Shown here in pieces: positions 1 to 8,087 of a DNA stretch of 64,000 nt (position 1 is its first letter; every line of letters starts with the position of its first letter). Below the pieces are notes generated by a model. That model searched no databases. It worked only from the letters and a program-made list of their open reading frames with translations, and was not told the origin of the DNA. Where the stretch lies: positions 496,001 through 560,000 of the forward strand of contig NZ_BAABJY010000001.1 in assembly GCF_039543545.1 (NCBI RefSeq). The letters run 5' to 3'. This stretch comes from Luteimonas vadosa. GTDB lineage: Bacteria > Pseudomonadota > Gammaproteobacteria > Xanthomonadales > Xanthomonadaceae. A program made the position numbers and the translations under genes.

Positions 1-225
1 GATGTGCACGCTGGCCGTTTCACCAGGCAGCAGCGGCTGCATGAACTTCACTTGCGGCAGGCGCAAGCCGGCCTCGAAGGGCCCATGTTGGCGCTCGATC
101 GCTTCGATGACGTGGTCGAGGATGACCACGCCCGGCACCAGCGGCCGCCCGGGGAAATGTCCTGGCAGGCAGGGATGGTCGCCCTGCACTTGGAACGTCA
201 TGCCCTGCGCTTGTCCGCGCTCCAT
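1..225 (-). CDS. Partial hotdog-fold 3-hydroxyacyl-ACP dehydratase of the pigment locus
   Basis: The gene runs off the left edge, so only the N-terminal 75 codons are present. The translation contains the hotdog signature GHFPGRPLVPGVVILDHV near residues 18-35, typical of FabZ/ApeI-like dehydratases that form the double bonds of aryl polyenes. ATG at 225 is used here. An in-frame GTG at 234 overlaps the stop of the upstream acyltransferase as GTGA, a junction style common in this window, and is an equally good start. Its place directly behind an acyltransferase, a membrane protein and an ACP supports a role in xanthomonadin-type polyene synthesis. The family is clear from the motif; the exact substrate is inferred. 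Confidence 0.8.
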   Translation of the reverse strand, partial: MERGQAQGMTFQVQGDHPCLPGHFPGRPLVPGVVILDHVIEAIERQHGPFEAGLRLPQVKFMQPLLPGETASVHI

Positions 226-230
226 GCCGG

Positions 231-1007
231 TCACGCCGGCCGGCGCAGCAGGGCCACGACGGCGGCATGCGCCTGCGCCGCGAGCACCTGCCGATCCGGC
301 TGACCCTGGGCGCCCTGCGTCGGCAGCGGCGTCCCCACGCGCACCCGGATCCGACCCGGGCGCACGCGGAACAGGCCGTCCACCGGCAACACCGCGCCGG
401 CACCCTCGATCGCCACCGGCAACACGGCGACACCGGCGTCGATCGCCGATTGCAGGGCACCTGCCTTGAAGGGCGCCACCGCCCCCGTGAGGCTGCGGGT
501 GCCCTCGGGAAACAGGCACAGGCTCTCGCCGCGGCGCAGCATGCCGGCGGCGTCGCGGCGCAGCAGGGGCCCGGCGCGGCGATCCTCGCGGTCGATGAAC
601 AGCATCCCGGTCACCCGTGCATACCAGCCCACGAACGGCACGCGCGTCATCTCGCGCTTGAGCAGGAAGCGCAGCGGTACGGGCACGGCGCGGAACAGCG
701 CGCACACGTCGATCACCGACTGGTGGTTGGCGACGAGCAGGTACGGCCGCGACCAGTCGATGCGCTCGACGCCTTCGACCCGCAGGCGCGCGCCGGCGCC
801 CCCGAGCAGGCCAGGCGCCCAGCACGACGACGCCATGCGCAGCGCCCAGTCGCGCCTGCCGGTCAACGCCACCACGCCCAGCGCCAGGCTGATCCAGACC
901 GCCGTCCACGCCGCGGTAAACGCGAGTTGCAGCGCATTGGCGCATTGCCATGCCCAGCCCTTCATCGCCGAAGCCATCAAGCTGGGGGTGTCGACGCGGG
1001 TCTGCAT
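231..1007 (-). CDS. PlsC-like 1-acyl-sn-glycerol-3-phosphate acyltransferase, pigment locus
   Basis: 258-residue membrane acyltransferase. A hydrophobic segment lies near residues 25-50, the HX4D catalytic motif is H95-D100 (NHQSVID), and FPEGTRS follows at 166-172, the two hallmarks of the PlsC family. In xanthomonadin and aryl-polyene loci such an enzyme is thought to attach the finished polyene to a glycerol or lipid head group at the membrane. It lies in a minus-strand operon after the ACP and a COG4648-type membrane protein and is followed with start-stop proximity by the dehydratase. A general phospholipid role cannot be excluded from sequence alone, but plsB is elsewhere in the window and the neighbourhood favours pigment synthesis. 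Confidence 0.85.
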   Translation of the reverse strand: MQTRVDTPSLMASAMKGWAWQCANALQLAFTAAWTAVWISLALGVVALTGRRDWALRMASSCWAPGLLGGAGARLRVEGVERIDWSRPYLLVANHQSVIDVCALFRAVPVPLRFLLKREMTRVPFVGWYARVTGMLFIDREDRRAGPLLRRDAAGMLRRGESLCLFPEGTRSLTGAVAPFKAGALQSAIDAGVAVLPVAIEGAGAVLPVDGLFRVRPGRIRVRVGTPLPTQGAQGQPDRQVLAAQAHAAVVALLRRPA

Positions 1008-1057
1008 GGGCGGGAAGGATACCGAAGCAGTGCGCGGCACGGCGGGCCGGCACCGCC

Positions 1058-1756
1058 TCAGCGCAGGAAATCCCGCCAGAAGGCCGGGCCGAGCGACGAC
1101 AGCTTGCGCACGAAATCGGCAACGTTGCGATAGCGCCCCGGGAAACGCCACTTGCGCACCCAGTACTCGATCACGAACGCGCCGCCGACGATGCCGTAGT
1201 TCGCCAGGTTGGCGAACCAGGACCATTGCTCGCGGGTGATCGTGACCGGCGCAGAGATGCCGACCGTGGCCAGCAGGCCGCCGGGAGAGGCGACCAGAGC
1301 CAGGGCGAGGTTGGTGACGGCCAGTACCAGCAACAGCACTGCCCACAGCGCCGTGAGGCCACGGGTGTACGCGCGCAGGTCTGCGGCCACGCGCTCGGCG
1401 GGCAGGGCTTCGAGCGCAGCCACGATGCGGGTGATCCGCGGCACGCTGCCCGCGCGCAAGCTGCGCGCGAACCAGTAGGCGACCAGGCCCAGGAAGGCCA
1501 CCGGCACCAGCAGCAGCGGCAGCGACGCGAGCCCGCTGGCATGCAGCAGCCACACCGTCATCAGCAGCAGGGGCAGGGCGAGCCAGGCCCAGCGCCTCCG
1601 GTCGCGCAGCGGCACGACCATCAGCAGCAGGACCAGGACCACCAGCGCGGCGGCGGCGAAGGCGTCGTCCTGGCGCGCGCTGGCGGTGTGCGCCAGCAAG
1701 GCGTAGGCCGCGGCCAGCAGGACCTGCAGCGCGATCGCCACCGGCGGGGTCGTCAA
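1058..1756 (-). CDS. COG4648-type multi-pass membrane protein of aryl-polyene loci
   Basis: 232-residue protein with about six hydrophobic helices: residues 6-24, 33-48, 55-70, 78-95, 135-158 and a weaker one near 185-197. It ends in a basic tail (YWVRKWRFPGRYR). No catalytic motif is visible. Proteins of this type recur in aryl-polyene and xanthomonadin clusters and have no established activity; a transport or scaffold role is only a guess. The start chosen is TTG at 1756, which overlaps the ACP stop as TTGA; a GTG five codons further in (1741) is the alternative. It belongs to the operon ACP - membrane protein - acyltransferase - dehydratase. Confidence 0.75.
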   Translation of the reverse strand: MTTPPVAIALQVLLAAAYALLAHTASARQDDAFAAAALVVLVLLLMVVPLRDRRRWAWLALPLLLMTVWLLHASGLASLPLLLVPVAFLGLVAYWFARSLRAGSVPRITRIVAALEALPAERVAADLRAYTRGLTALWAVLLLVLAVTNLALALVASPGGLLATVGISAPVTITREQWSWFANLANYGIVGGAFVIEYWVRKWRFPGRYRNVADFVRKLSSLGPAFWRDFLR

Positions 1757-2022
1757 GCAGCCCGGTTCTGCTCGATATGCTCCGACAGCGCCCGCAGGGA
1801 CGCGAAGATGCGCAGGTTGTCGTCGTTGTCCGAACGCAGCTGGAACCCGTAGCGCTTGCTGATGGCCAGCGAAAGCTCCAGCGCATCGATCGAATCCAGC
1901 CCCAGCCCGCTGTTGAACAGCGGCGCTTCCGGGTCGATGTCCGCCGCGGCCACGTCCTCGAGGTTGAGGCTTTCGACCAGGAGGTCGGCGAGTTCGCGTT
2001 CGGCTGGGGTCTGGCTGGACAT
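1753..2022 (-). CDS. Acyl carrier protein, xanthomonadin/aryl-polyene type (XanC-like)
   Basis: 89-residue acidic carrier protein. The phosphopantetheine attachment motif is LGLDSIDALEL with Ser44 as the modified residue. It would carry the growing polyene chain through the ketosynthase, reductase and dehydratase steps. It is first in the visible minus-strand operon and shares a 150-bp divergent intergenic region with the halogenase gene. The phosphopantetheinyl transferase at 13419-14030 is the natural candidate to activate it. Confidence 0.88.
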   Translation of the reverse strand: MSSQTPAERELADLLVESLNLEDVAAADIDPEAPLFNSGLGLDSIDALELSLAISKRYGFQLRSDNDDNLRIFASLRALSEHIEQNRAA

Positions 2023-2171
2023 GCTCGGCGGTCTTCCGTGTTGCGGGGCGGGTGTCGGGCGCGGTTGCGCCCCTGGAATGGCTCGCGGCGCAGGTTGGCG
2101 GCCGCGCTATCATGCGCCCCCGGAATGATCGCACGGGCCGGCACTCGCCGCGAACCCCACCCGGAAGGCGC

Positions 2172-3566
2172 ATGAGCCGTACCGAACACAGCACCGACAT
2201 CGATGCAGCGGCAGCGGAGCAGCAGGTCGACGTGCTGGTCATCGGCGGCGGCCCCGCGGGCAGCACCGCGGCCGCCCTGCTGGCCCGCAAGGGCTGGCGC
2301 GTCGCCTTGCTGGAGAAGGACCGCCATCCCCGGTTCCACATCGGCGAATCCCTGTTGCCGATGAACCTGCCGATCCTGGAGCGCTTGGGCGTGCTCGACC
2401 AGGTGCGCGCGATCGGGGTGCACAAGCCGGGCGCCGACTTCCCCTTGCGCGACGCGGCCGGCTCCACCCATGTGTTCCGTTTCGACCGCGCCCTGTCGCC
2501 GACTTTCGACCACGCGTTCCACGTCCGTCGCGACGAATTCGACCAGTTGCTGTTCGAACACGCGCGCTCGCAGGGGGTGGAGGTCCGCGAACAGGCCACG
2601 GTCACCCGGGTCGCGTTCGAGGGCGACCGCCCCGCGGTCGTGCATGTCCGCCCCGCCGACGGCGGGGCGTTGCGCTACCGGGTGCGCTACCTGGTCGACG
2701 CCAGCGGCCGCGACACCTTCCTCGGCAACGCGCTCGGACTCAAGCGCAAGAGCACGCAGCACCAGTCCGCCGCGATCTTCAGCCACTTCAAGGGGGTGCA
2801 GCGGCGCGAGGGCGAGGACGCCGGCAACATCACCATCGACCGCTTCGAACATGGCTGGTACTGGCTGATCCCCCTGCCGGACGACGTCATGAGCGTGGGT
2901 GCGGTGTGTTTCCCCGAGTACCTCCGGCAACGCAACCGCGACCCGGGCAACGCCGGTCGCGACCAGGCCAGCCGCAACGAGGCCTTCCTGATGCGGACCC
3001 TGGAGGCGGCGCCGACGGTGTGGAACCGCATGCGGCAGGCAACGCGCGTCGCCCCGGTGCACGTGACCGGCAACTATTCCTATGCCTGCGCGCGCATGGC
3101 CGGACCCGGGTGGGTCATGGCCGGCGACGCCTACGCCTTCATCGACCCGGTGTTCTCCTCGGGCGTCTACCTGGGCATGGACAGCGCCGAGCGCGCCGCG
3201 GCGGTGGTCGACGGCACCCTGCGCGAGCCGGATCGCGAACAGGCGCTGCAACGCGCCATGGCCAGGCGCGCCACGCGTGGCCTGAAGCATTTCTCCTGGT
3301 TCATCCACCGCTTCACCACGCCAGTGATGCAGCGCCTGTTCCGGACGCCGCGCAACGCCCTGCGGATCGAGCAGGCGGTGATTTCGATGCTGGCCGGGGA
3401 CGTGTTCGACAACCGCGCGGTCCTGCGCCGGCTGCTGCTGTTCCGGCTGCTCTACGCCGCCAATGCCGTGGCGATCGCGCCTAGCGCGTTTCGCGGCTGG
3501 CTGGCGCGCCGGCGGCAAGTGGGCGTGTCGTTCACCGGCGAGACCCTGCAGGCGGACAAGCCATGA
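2172..3566 (+). CDS. FAD-dependent halogenase-like monooxygenase, pigment locus
   Basis: 464 residues. An FAD-binding Rossmann motif lies near the N-terminus (VIGGGPAG, residues 23-30), followed by GES at 58-60. The halogenase fingerprint WxWxIP is present as W229-P234 (WYWLIP). Lys85 in the segment HKPGADF is a candidate catalytic lysine, as in phenol- and tryptophan-type flavin halogenases. Xanthomonadins are brominated aryl polyenes, so a halogenase here is expected and may act on the aryl head or polyene. The start at 2172 has GGAAGG 4 nt upstream; an in-frame upstream extension lacks these features. The stop overlaps the chorismatase start (ATGA). Halogenation itself is inferred from motifs and context. 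Confidence 0.85.
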   Translation: MSRTEHSTDIDAAAAEQQVDVLVIGGGPAGSTAAALLARKGWRVALLEKDRHPRFHIGESLLPMNLPILERLGVLDQVRAIGVHKPGADFPLRDAAGSTHVFRFDRALSPTFDHAFHVRRDEFDQLLFEHARSQGVEVREQATVTRVAFEGDRPAVVHVRPADGGALRYRVRYLVDASGRDTFLGNALGLKRKSTQHQSAAIFSHFKGVQRREGEDAGNITIDRFEHGWYWLIPLPDDVMSVGAVCFPEYLRQRNRDPGNAGRDQASRNEAFLMRTLEAAPTVWNRMRQATRVAPVHVTGNYSYACARMAGPGWVMAGDAYAFIDPVFSSGVYLGMDSAERAAAVVDGTLREPDREQALQRAMARRATRGLKHFSWFIHRFTTPVMQRLFRTPRNALRIEQAVISMLAGDVFDNRAVLRRLLLFRLLYAANAVAIAPSAFRGWLARRRQVGVSFTGETLQADKP

Positions 3567-4591
3567 GCCGCCCGGTGTCGATGCTGCCATTGCCGCACGG
3601 CAGGCAACCGCGGCTGCAGGTCGAATACGCGCATGCCGCCTCCCCGCGCGCGTTGCTGGCCGAGGACGCGCTGGCGGTGTTCGGGTTCGGGTGCGACGAG
3701 GCGGGGCTCGACGATCCGCGTTACCTGCGCGTGCCGCTGCAACCATTCCGGACCGCCGCCAACGCCACCGCGCCGTACGAGGTCTGGCATGCCAATGCAC
3801 CGGTCGAACACGGCCGCGACGACGGGATCCGCTGGGCCACCGACGGCCAACTCCTGTTCGGCGCCATCGAGGTCGACGAGAACCCGGAAGCCGGCGGCGT
3901 CGAAGCGGCGGCCGCCATTGCCTACGCGCGCCTGGTCGCGTTCACGCGCCGCAGCGGCACCCCCCACCTGCTCCGCATCTGGAACTACCTGGATGCCATC
4001 ACCCTGGGCGAGGGCGACGCCGAGCGCTATCGCGCCTTCTGCGTGGGCAGGGCCAAAGGCCTGGGCGATTTCGACGCCCAGCGCCTGCCGGCGGCAACGG
4101 CCATCGGGCGCTGCGACGATGCACGCGTGGTCCAGGTCTATTGGCTTGCCGCGAGAACGCCCGGGCTGCCAGTGGAGAACCCGCGCCAGTTGAGCGCCTA
4201 CCGCTATCCGCGACAGTACGGGCCGCAGTCGCCGAGCTTCGCCCGTGCCATGTTGCCGCCGCCTGGCAGCACGATGCCCTTGCTGCTCTCGGGCACCGCC
4301 AGCGTGGTCGGCCACGCGTCCCAGCACGAAGGCGAGTTGCTGGCGCAGATCGACGAAACGTTCGCCAATTTCGACAGCCTGCTCGCCGCCGCTCGCGAGC
4401 GCGCGCCGTCGTTGCCCGCGCGCTTCGGCAGCGGCACGCGGCTCAAGGTCTACGTCCGCGACCGCGACGACCTGCCCACGGTGGCGGAGGCGCTGGACCG
4501 GCGCTTCGGCAACACGGTGCCCCGCGTGCTGCTGCATGCCGCGATCTGCCGTCGCGAACTGGCCGTCGAGATCGACGGGGTGCATGGGTGA
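3563..4591 (+). CDS. xanB2: Chorismatase of the FkbO/Hyg5/XanB2 family
   Basis: 342 residues, matching the length and conserved segments of chorismatases formerly annotated as pteridine-dependent dioxygenase-like proteins (for example RIWNYLDAI, QVYWLAART, GTASVVGHAS, LKVYVRDRDDL). XanB2 of Xanthomonas hydrolyses chorismate to 3- and 4-hydroxybenzoate, supplying the aryl starter of xanthomonadin and the ring precursor of ubiquinone. It is translationally coupled to the halogenase (ATGA at 3563-3566). A perfect 10-bp hairpin lies 12 nt after its stop. The family assignment is strong; which hydroxybenzoate isomers form is not readable from sequence. Confidence 0.88.
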   Translation: MSRPVSMLPLPHGRQPRLQVEYAHAASPRALLAEDALAVFGFGCDEAGLDDPRYLRVPLQPFRTAANATAPYEVWHANAPVEHGRDDGIRWATDGQLLFGAIEVDENPEAGGVEAAAAIAYARLVAFTRRSGTPHLLRIWNYLDAITLGEGDAERYRAFCVGRAKGLGDFDAQRLPAATAIGRCDDARVVQVYWLAARTPGLPVENPRQLSAYRYPRQYGPQSPSFARAMLPPPGSTMPLLLSGTASVVGHASQHEGELLAQIDETFANFDSLLAAARERAPSLPARFGSGTRLKVYVRDRDDLPTVAEALDRRFGNTVPRVLLHAAICRRELAVEIDGVHG

Positions 4592-4603
4592 GTAGCCGCG
4601 CTG

Positions 4604-4628
4604 ACGGACTGCCCTATCGGCAGTCCGT
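4604..4628 (+). terminator. Hairpin behind the chorismatase gene (no U-tract)
   Basis: Perfect inverted repeat ACGGACTGCC-CTATC-GGCAGTCCGT immediately downstream of the operon end. No T-run follows, so it may be a transcript-end stabiliser or a Rho-assisted terminator instead of an intrinsic one. It is also the 5' end of the 206-bp repeat unit. Confidence 0.45.
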
Positions 4629-5010
4629 GCGGATGCGAACGACCGGCCGCGCCAAGCTTAGTGCGGGCCAGTCCGATGACGAACGCGTCGCCACGCGTTG
4701 CGAAGGAGAACCGCGACGACGGCATGCTTCCCTCGCTTGCGGCCAACCGGGCCGGGCGATCCGCGCCCCATCGTTGCGCCATGGATGGCAGCCACGTCAT
4801 CGATCCTTGGGGTTTTGCCCTATCGGCAACGACTGCGGCTGCGAACGACCGGCCGCGCCGAGCGTAGTTCGTGCCGGTCCGATGACGAACGCGTCGCCAC
4901 GCGTTGCGAAGCAAAGCCTCGACGGCCTGCTTCCCGCGCTTGCGGCCAACCGGGGTGGGCGCTCCGAAGCCAACGCTCGTACGCCAGGGACGGCAGTCTC
5001 TCCACCAATT
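4610..5010. repeat. Two near-tandem copies of a ~206-bp non-coding repeat
   Basis: Unit 1 begins at 4610 and unit 2 at 4816, both with TGCCCTATCGGCA. Blocks align at a constant 206-bp offset (GCGAACGACCGGCCGCGCC; a ~30-bp identical core at about 4674 and 4880), dropping to 203 after a 3-bp indel. Similarity extends into ATCCGCGCCCCATCG versus GCTCCGAAGCCAACG near the 3' ends. Each unit starts with a small hairpin around CTATC and holds a second one, AACGCG-TCGCCA-CGCGTT. The gene-free stretch 4592-5114 contains nothing else that I can support; open frames across it lack starts, codon bias or homology. It looks like a dispersed intergenic repeat that duplicated locally. Confidence 0.75.
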
Positions 5011-5114
5011 TCCGGGGCGTTGCTCGCTCTGCAGCTGCTGCAGCCACAAAGCCTCTGGCCACCCCCGCCGTCATCAAGCAAGATGGCAGGCCCTCGACCA
5101 ACAAGGACATCGCC

Positions 5115-5363
5115 ATGGGATTGATCAGCCTGCTCTGGGGCATCTTCGCGATGCTGTGGATGATCCTGGCGCTGATCCCGCTTCTGGGCTGGGGCAACTG
5201 GTTCCTGATCCCCTTCGCCGCCGTCGGCGCCATCATCGGCGCGGTGGGCATCGCCCTGACCTCGCGCGAGAAGCGGGGCCGCGCCAAGGCTGGCCTGGTG
5301 CTCAACGGGCTGGTGATCGTGGTGGCCATCGTGCGCCTGGGGATCGGCGGCGGGGTCATCTGA
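5115..5363 (+). CDS. Small two-helix membrane protein
   Basis: 82 residues with hydrophobic segments at about 5-25 and 29-48, a basic loop (SREKRGRAKAG) and a third hydrophobic segment at 61-80. ATG at 5115 is preceded by AAGGA at a good distance. The small DUF4190-like pattern of paired helices gives no specific function. It stands alone between the repeat and hemB. Confidence 0.65.
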   Translation: MGLISLLWGIFAMLWMILALIPLLGWGNWFLIPFAAVGAIIGAVGIALTSREKRGRAKAGLVLNGLVIVVAIVRLGIGGGVI

Positions 5364-5440
5364 CGCCGAACACGTCATGGCCGCAGGGCCGCGCGGGGGA
5401 CGACGCCCGCGTCCCCGGCCGGCGACGCGGGCCGCCGGCG

Positions 5441-5446
5441 TAGAAT
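5441..5446 (+). promoter_or_regulatory. -10 hexamer TAGAAT 6 nt before hemB ATG
   Basis: TAGAAT-CCCGCC-ATG. The spacing places the transcription start at the A of the start codon, and there is no Shine-Dalgarno, so a leaderless mRNA is predicted. Confidence 0.55.
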
Positions 5447-5452
5447 CCCGCC

Positions 5453-6445
5453 ATGGCCTATCCCGACACCCGCCTGCGACGCATGCGCCGCGACGCGTTC
5501 TCGCGCCGGCTGATGCGCGAGACCACGCTGTCCACCGACGACCTGGTCCTGCCGGTGTTCATCCATGGACGCCCGGGACGCGAACCGGTGGCGTCGATGC
5601 CGGGCGTCGATCGCCTCGGCATCGATGACCTGCTGCGCGTCGCCGAGACCGCCTGCGAACTCCGCCTGCCCGCGCTCGCGCTGTTCCCCGTCACCGCGCA
5701 GGAGGCGAAGTCCGCCGACGCCGCGGCGGCCTGGGACGACGACGGCCTCTGCCAACGCGCGGTGCGCGCGCTCAAGCAAGGCTTTCCCGATCTCGGCGTG
5801 ATCACCGACGTCGCGCTGGATCCCTACACCTCGCATGGCCAGGATGGCCTGGTCGACGACGGCGGCTACGTGGTCAACGACGCCACCGTCGAGGCGCTGG
5901 TGCAGCAGGCGCTGTCGCATGCGCGCGCCGGGGCCGACGTGGTCGCGCCCAGCGACATGATGGACGGCCGCATCGGCGCGATCCGGCTGGCGCTGGAGGA
6001 GGCGGGGTTCGTGCATACCCGCATCCTTGCCTACGCCGCGAAGTACGCCAGCAGCTTCTACGGGCCGTTCCGCGACGCGGTCGGCAGTGCGCAGGCGCTG
6101 GGCAAGGGCGACAAGGCCAGCTACCAGATGGACCCGGCCAATCGCGACGAGGCGCTACGCGAAGTCGAACTCGACCTCGCCGAGGGCGCCGACATGGTGA
6201 TGGTCAAGCCGGGCCTGCCATACCTCGACATCGTGCGCCAGGTGAAGGATGCGTTCGGCGCGCCGACCTTCATCTACCAGGTCAGCGGCGAGTACGCGAT
6301 GCTCAAGGCCGCGGCCGCCAACGGCTGGCTGGACGAACGCGCCTGCGCGCTCGAATCGTTGCTGTCCTTCAAACGCGCCGGCGCCGACGCGGTGCTGACC
6401 TACTTCGCCCTCGATGCCGCGCGATGGCTGCGCGAAACGGGTTGA
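5453..6445 (+). CDS. hemB: Delta-aminolevulinic acid dehydratase (porphobilinogen synthase)
   Basis: 330 residues, full length. It condenses two 5-aminolevulinate molecules to porphobilinogen, the second step of the shared tetrapyrrole pathway. The two active-site lysines are K197 (AYAAKYASSFYGPF) and K252 (MVMVKPGLPYLDI). The metal-site segment reads DPYTSHGQDG near 123-132, without the cysteines of the zinc enzymes, so this is the Mg-dependent Pseudomonas-like type. Ferrochelatase hemH is also in this window but far away. The start is favoured by the adjacent TAGAAT hexamer. Confidence 0.97.
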   Translation: MAYPDTRLRRMRRDAFSRRLMRETTLSTDDLVLPVFIHGRPGREPVASMPGVDRLGIDDLLRVAETACELRLPALALFPVTAQEAKSADAAAAWDDDGLCQRAVRALKQGFPDLGVITDVALDPYTSHGQDGLVDDGGYVVNDATVEALVQQALSHARAGADVVAPSDMMDGRIGAIRLALEEAGFVHTRILAYAAKYASSFYGPFRDAVGSAQALGKGDKASYQMDPANRDEALREVELDLAEGADMVMVKPGLPYLDIVRQVKDAFGAPTFIYQVSGEYAMLKAAAANGWLDERACALESLLSFKRAGADAVLTYFALDAARWLRETG

Positions 6446-6549
6446 CGCGACGAGCCCGCTCGCGGACTGTCCGCGCGCCCCGTCGATGCCGGCTTGAACC
6501 GCCGATCGCGTAGCATCGGAACATCCCCGGACCCCTCGCAGGCTCGCCG

Positions 6550-7401
6550 ATGACCCAAGCCCCCGCCCGCCATGCGCTGTTTGGCCATCCGGTCGCGCAC
6601 TCGCTGTCGCCGCAGATCCACGCGATGTTCGGGCGCGAAACCGGCATCGCGCTGACCTACGAAGCCATCGATTGCCGTCCCGAGGATTTCGCCGCCGCAC
6701 TCGAGCGCTTCATGGCCGAAGACGGGACCGGTGCGAACGTCACCCTGCCGTTGAAGGAAGTCGCGTTCCCCCTGTGCGCGCAGGTCAGCGAGCGCGCCCG
6801 CGCCTCCGGGGTGATCAACACCCTGGTCCGCGAGGGCGAGGCCTGGCATGGCGACAACACCGACGGCCAGGGCCTGCTGCGCGACCTGCGCAACCGCCAG
6901 GCGCTGGACCTGCGCCAGCGCCGCACGCTGCTGCTGGGGGCGGGCGGCGGTGCCCGCGGCGTGGCGCCGGCCCTGCTCGACGCCGGCATCGGCGACCTGT
7001 TCGTGGTCAATCGAGATGGCACGCGCGCCGATGCGCTCGTCGACCGCCTCGGCCTGCCAGGCAAGGTGCATGCCCGCTACTACGACGACCTCGGCGAACT
7101 CGGCGACTTCAGCCTGATCGTCAACGCCACCTCGGCGGCGCGCAACACGGGCCTGCCCAAGCTACCGATGTCCCTGGTCGGGTCGCGCACCGCGTGCGTG
7201 GACCTGAGCTATGGCGAAGCCTCGATCCCGTTCCTGTCCTGGGCCCGCGCCGCCCGCGCGCACGACGTGGTCGACGGCCTCGGCATGCTGGTCGAACAGG
7301 CCGCCGAAAGCTTCAAGCTCTGGCACGGCGTGCGCCCGGACGCGGACCCCGTCTACGCCGAACTGCGCCAACGCCACGACGCGTTGGTCACCGCCGACTG
7401 A
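6550..7401 (+). CDS. aroE: Shikimate dehydrogenase
   Basis: 283 residues. It reduces 3-dehydroshikimate with NADPH in the shikimate pathway, upstream of the chorismate used by the chorismatase at 3563-4591. Visible residues are the substrate serines in HSLSP (S18, S20), catalytic K69 in NVTLPLKE, D105 in GDNTDGQG, and the NADP loop GAGGGA at 130-135. The gene is monocistronic, with a TAGCAT hexamer 33 nt upstream (6511-6516). Confidence 0.96.
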   Translation: MTQAPARHALFGHPVAHSLSPQIHAMFGRETGIALTYEAIDCRPEDFAAALERFMAEDGTGANVTLPLKEVAFPLCAQVSERARASGVINTLVREGEAWHGDNTDGQGLLRDLRNRQALDLRQRRTLLLGAGGGARGVAPALLDAGIGDLFVVNRDGTRADALVDRLGLPGKVHARYYDDLGELGDFSLIVNATSAARNTGLPKLPMSLVGSRTACVDLSYGEASIPFLSWARAARAHDVVDGLGMLVEQAAESFKLWHGVRPDADPVYAELRQRHDALVTAD

Positions 7402-7475
7402 TCATCTGCGGCACGGTCGCCGCGTCGGTAGCGTCTCGCTGACGCACGATCCCCTGCCCGTGGCAGGCGACCGAT

Positions 7476-8021
7476 TCATTCGATGCCCCCGCGCAGGTAA
7501 TCGTCCTTGAGCCGCACGTAGTGCTGGGCCGAGTAGTACAGCGCCTCGATCTCGGCCTCCGTCAGCATCCGCACTTTCTTCGCGGGATTGCCCAGCCACA
7601 GCTCGCCTTCGCCGACTTCCTTGCCGGGCGCGACCAGTGCGCCGGCGCCGACGAAGCCGTGCCGCCGCACCACCGCGCCGTCGAGCACGATCGCCCCCAT
7701 GCCGATCAGCACCGCGTCCTCGATCCGGCAGGCGTGGACGATGGCCTTGTGTCCGATGGTGACGTCGTCGCCGATCACGGTGGCGAAGCCACCCAGCTTG
7801 GCGTGCGGGCCGTCGTGGCTGACGTGGACCACGGTGCCGTCCTGGACGTTGGTGCGCGCACCGATGCGCACGAAGTTCACGTCGCCGCGGATCACCGTGT
7901 ACGGCCAGACGGAGGTGTCGTCGCCCAGCACCACGTCGCCGATCACGCTGGCGGCCGGATCGATGTAGGCGCGCGCGCCGAGTTCGGGGACTTTGTCGCG
8001 ATAGGGACGGGTTTCGTTCAT
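7476..8021 (-). CDS. Gamma-class carbonic anhydrase-like hexapeptide protein
   Basis: 181 residues forming a left-handed beta-helix of hexapeptide repeats (for example IGDVVLGDDTSVWPYTVIRG, VIGDDVTIGHKAIVH). Candidate metal-binding histidines are the one in VHVSHDG and the two in TIGHKAIVHAC. The family includes YrdA/PaaY-like proteins and Cam; many bacterial members have weak or no carbonic anhydrase activity, so the catalytic role is tentative. It is divergent from the aldehyde dehydrogenase gene, and both have TANNNT hexamers 6 nt before the ATG. Confidence 0.88.
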   Translation of the reverse strand: MNETRPYRDKVPELGARAYIDPAASVIGDVVLGDDTSVWPYTVIRGDVNFVRIGARTNVQDGTVVHVSHDGPHAKLGGFATVIGDDVTIGHKAIVHACRIEDAVLIGMGAIVLDGAVVRRHGFVGAGALVAPGKEVGEGELWLGNPAKKVRMLTEAEIEALYYSAQHYVRLKDDYLRGGIE

Positions 8022-8027
8022 GGCCGC

Positions 8028-8033
8028 ATTGTA
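8028..8033 (-). promoter_or_regulatory. -10 hexamer TACAAT 6 nt before the carbonic anhydrase ATG
   Basis: Minus strand reads TACAAT-GCGGCC-ATG with no Shine-Dalgarno; leaderless transcription is predicted. Confidence 0.55.
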
Positions 8034-8075
8034 GGACCGTTGCCGCATGGAGCCGACGCTCGGCAGGCGCTGGCC

Positions 8076-8081
8076 TACACT
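8076..8081 (+). promoter_or_regulatory. -10 hexamer TACACT 6 nt before the aldehyde dehydrogenase ATG
   Basis: TACACT-CGGCCC-ATG, with no Shine-Dalgarno. It lies 42 bp from the opposed carbonic anhydrase hexamer, making a compact divergent promoter pair. Confidence 0.5.
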
Positions 8082-8087
8082 CGGCCC

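Noticed and set aside
231..3800. 1189-codon minus-strand frame over the pigment genes
   Set aside because: Only its final 258 codons (acyltransferase) are real; the upstream part is antisense to the halogenase and chorismatase and has no motifs.
4661..4867. Possible small proteins inside the 206-bp repeat
   Set aside because: Frames differ between the two copies after the 3-bp indel, there is no Shine-Dalgarno, and translations are low-complexity Arg/Ala-rich, as expected from non-coding GC-rich DNA.
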